In this document: one piece after another, positions 4,688 through 5,447 of the stretch
How the letters are laid out: each line of letters opens with the position of its first letter
Position numbering within the stretch: the first letter of the stretch is position 1
Assembly: GCA_905479855.1 (NCBI GenBank)
Contig: CAJQOF010000070.1
Span: forward strand, 1-5,447
From: an uncultured Cytophagales bacterium
GTDB lineage: Bacteria; Bacteroidota; Bacteroidia; Cytophagales; Amoebophilaceae
DNA length: 5,447 nt
Direction of reading: 5' to 3'
The notes under the pieces: generated by a model
What the model was told of the DNA's origin: nothing
The model's database searches: none
Seen by the model: the letters and a program-made list of their open reading frames with translations, nothing else
Position numbers and translations under genes: made by a program

Positions 4688-5447
4688 ATGAAAAAGATAA
4701 TCCTTACCTGTATGCTATCCGCTGCTTCCATGGCTTCATGGGCGCAAGAAGCGCAAAACTCTCCTGAGGAGCAACAACCATCCACACAACCCGCAACAAC
4801 GCCGATTGGGGGCAATGAGGCCACTGAGCAAGCGTCTTCTCCCACCCAATTGGGCAGCGCACCGCTTCCTTTCCCCAACTACGGTAGTCTATTATTCGAC
4901 TGGGGTTTTTGTTTCTTGCGAAAGGGACCTTCAGACTTGAGCTTTTGGGGCTCTAGGTTTGCCAACCTATACCTCTGCCACAACATTCGTCTTGGGAATT
5001 CCCATTTCACCATTAGCCCAGCCATAGGCTTGGCATTTGAAGGCTTCGGCTTCAAAGAAGCCGAAGGAGAATGTAATACGTTAATCCATAGTAGTGCCGA
5101 TGATGTAGTATATGAAGATGCTAAGCAACTTTTTCCTAGAAGTGAAAAAATAATTGATGCTAGCCTTGATGTTCGGTATGTAGACTTGATGCTAGAGACA
5201 AGATTTAATCTCAACAAAAAGTACCCAAAAGAAAGTTTTTTTGTAGCCCTTGGTGGTAAGCTAGGGATGCTCTGGAAAGCCTCCACTACTGTGGCGTACA
5301 AAGAAGACAAGGAAACTAAAGCGTGTACGCACTGGGAGGGCTTTAACTTAAAAAAGTGGCGCTATGGTTGGCATGTCAAGTTAGGCTGGGGACGTTTTAG
5401 CCTTTGCTACACACATATGCTTTCTGAGCTCTTTCAAGAGAAAAAAG
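4688..5447 (+). CDS. Exported outer-membrane beta-barrel protein, 3' truncated by the window edge
   Basis: An open frame of 253 codons runs from ATG 4688 off the right edge. MKKIILTCMLSAASMASWA is a classical signal peptide, with cleavage likely after A19 (SWA/QE). Residues 20-62 form a low-complexity linker rich in Q, P, T, S and E. From about residue 65 the sequence alternates like a beta barrel: YGSLLFDWGF, SRFANLYLCHNIRLGNSHFTISPAIGLAFEGF (89-120), VRYVDLMLETRFNL (162-175), FFVALGGKLGMLWKA (184-198), and YGWHVKLGWGRFSLCYTHMLSELF (226-249). The 'NLY..HNIRLGNSHF.ISP.IGL.FE' and final 'G.FSL.YTH.LSELF' segments match the style of uncharacterised Bacteroidota outer-membrane beta-barrel (PorT-like) proteins. 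In such proteins the LSELF strand is near the end, so only a few tens of residues are probably missing. It should sit in the outer membrane with the linker in the periplasm; function is unknown. Five cysteines after the signal peptide (75, 97, 129, 213, 240) are unusual for a barrel. Confidence 0.85.
   Translation, partial: MKKIILTCMLSAASMASWAQEAQNSPEEQQPSTQPATTPIGGNEATEQASSPTQLGSAPLPFPNYGSLLFDWGFCFLRKGPSDLSFWGSRFANLYLCHNIRLGNSHFTISPAIGLAFEGFGFKEAEGECNTLIHSSADDVVYEDAKQLFPRSEKIIDASLDVRYVDLMLETRFNLNKKYPKESFFVALGGKLGMLWKASTTVAYKEDKETKACTHWEGFNLKKWRYGWHVKLGWGRFSLCYTHMLSELFQEKK

Noticed and set aside
4879..5310. Minus-strand frame of 143 residues opposite the outer-membrane protein gene
   Set aside because: It is fully antisense to a gene with a clear signal peptide, barrel pattern and promoter; its composition (Ser/Leu rich) is what the reverse of that gene would give.

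Overview
The window looks like a stretch of chromosome from a member of the Bacteroidota, probably a Cytophagales-like lineage. Three things point there. Genes have almost no Shine-Dalgarno sequences before their starts. Three candidate promoters resemble the Bacteroidota pattern TT(T)G - about 19-20 bp - TAnnTTTG. The proteins (a long LptF/LptG permease, a short 226-residue TrmD, a C-terminal outer-membrane barrel) have the flavour of that phylum. A PD-(D/E)XK/AAA-ATPase-like protein end at the left edge is a family that is abundant in host-associated Bacteroidota such as Amoebophilus-type symbionts, but base composition is near half G+C by eye, higher than those published symbiont genomes, so genus-level placement stays open.

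Layout. 1-237 (+): the last 78 codons of a PD-(D/E)XK nuclease-superfamily protein. 238-353: a short convergent gap with one weak stem-loop and no convincing terminator. 354-3166 (-): an apparent operon, read right to left, of an LptF/LptG-family lipopolysaccharide-transport permease followed by a DEAD-box RNA helicase. The permease is broken into two overlapping frames (2411-3166 and 1644-2435) by what looks like a one-base loss in a short A tract. The helicase start codon directly abuts the permease stop codon. 3167-3283: a divergent promoter region in which one CAATTG palindrome could supply the -33 element of both transcription units. 3284-3357 (+): an elongator-type tRNA-Met (CAU). 3416-4096 (+): trmD, the tRNA m1G37 methyltransferase. 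4130-4474 (-): a small two-helix membrane protein, possibly of the holin-like DUF1469 type, convergent with trmD. 4475-4687: an intergenic region with a well-spaced promoter for the gene to the right. 4688-5447 (+): an exported outer-membrane beta-barrel protein, cut by the window edge probably only a short way before its end.

Working together: the permease would belong to the inner-membrane part of the Lpt machinery that moves lipopolysaccharide to the outer membrane, and the last gene encodes an outer-membrane barrel, so envelope biogenesis is a theme. The helicase, tRNA and TrmD are translation and RNA-processing housekeeping. I see no mobile element, CRISPR array or clearly new multi-gene system. 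The most interesting point is the split permease, which may be a decaying gene, a sequencing error, or a recoded gene.
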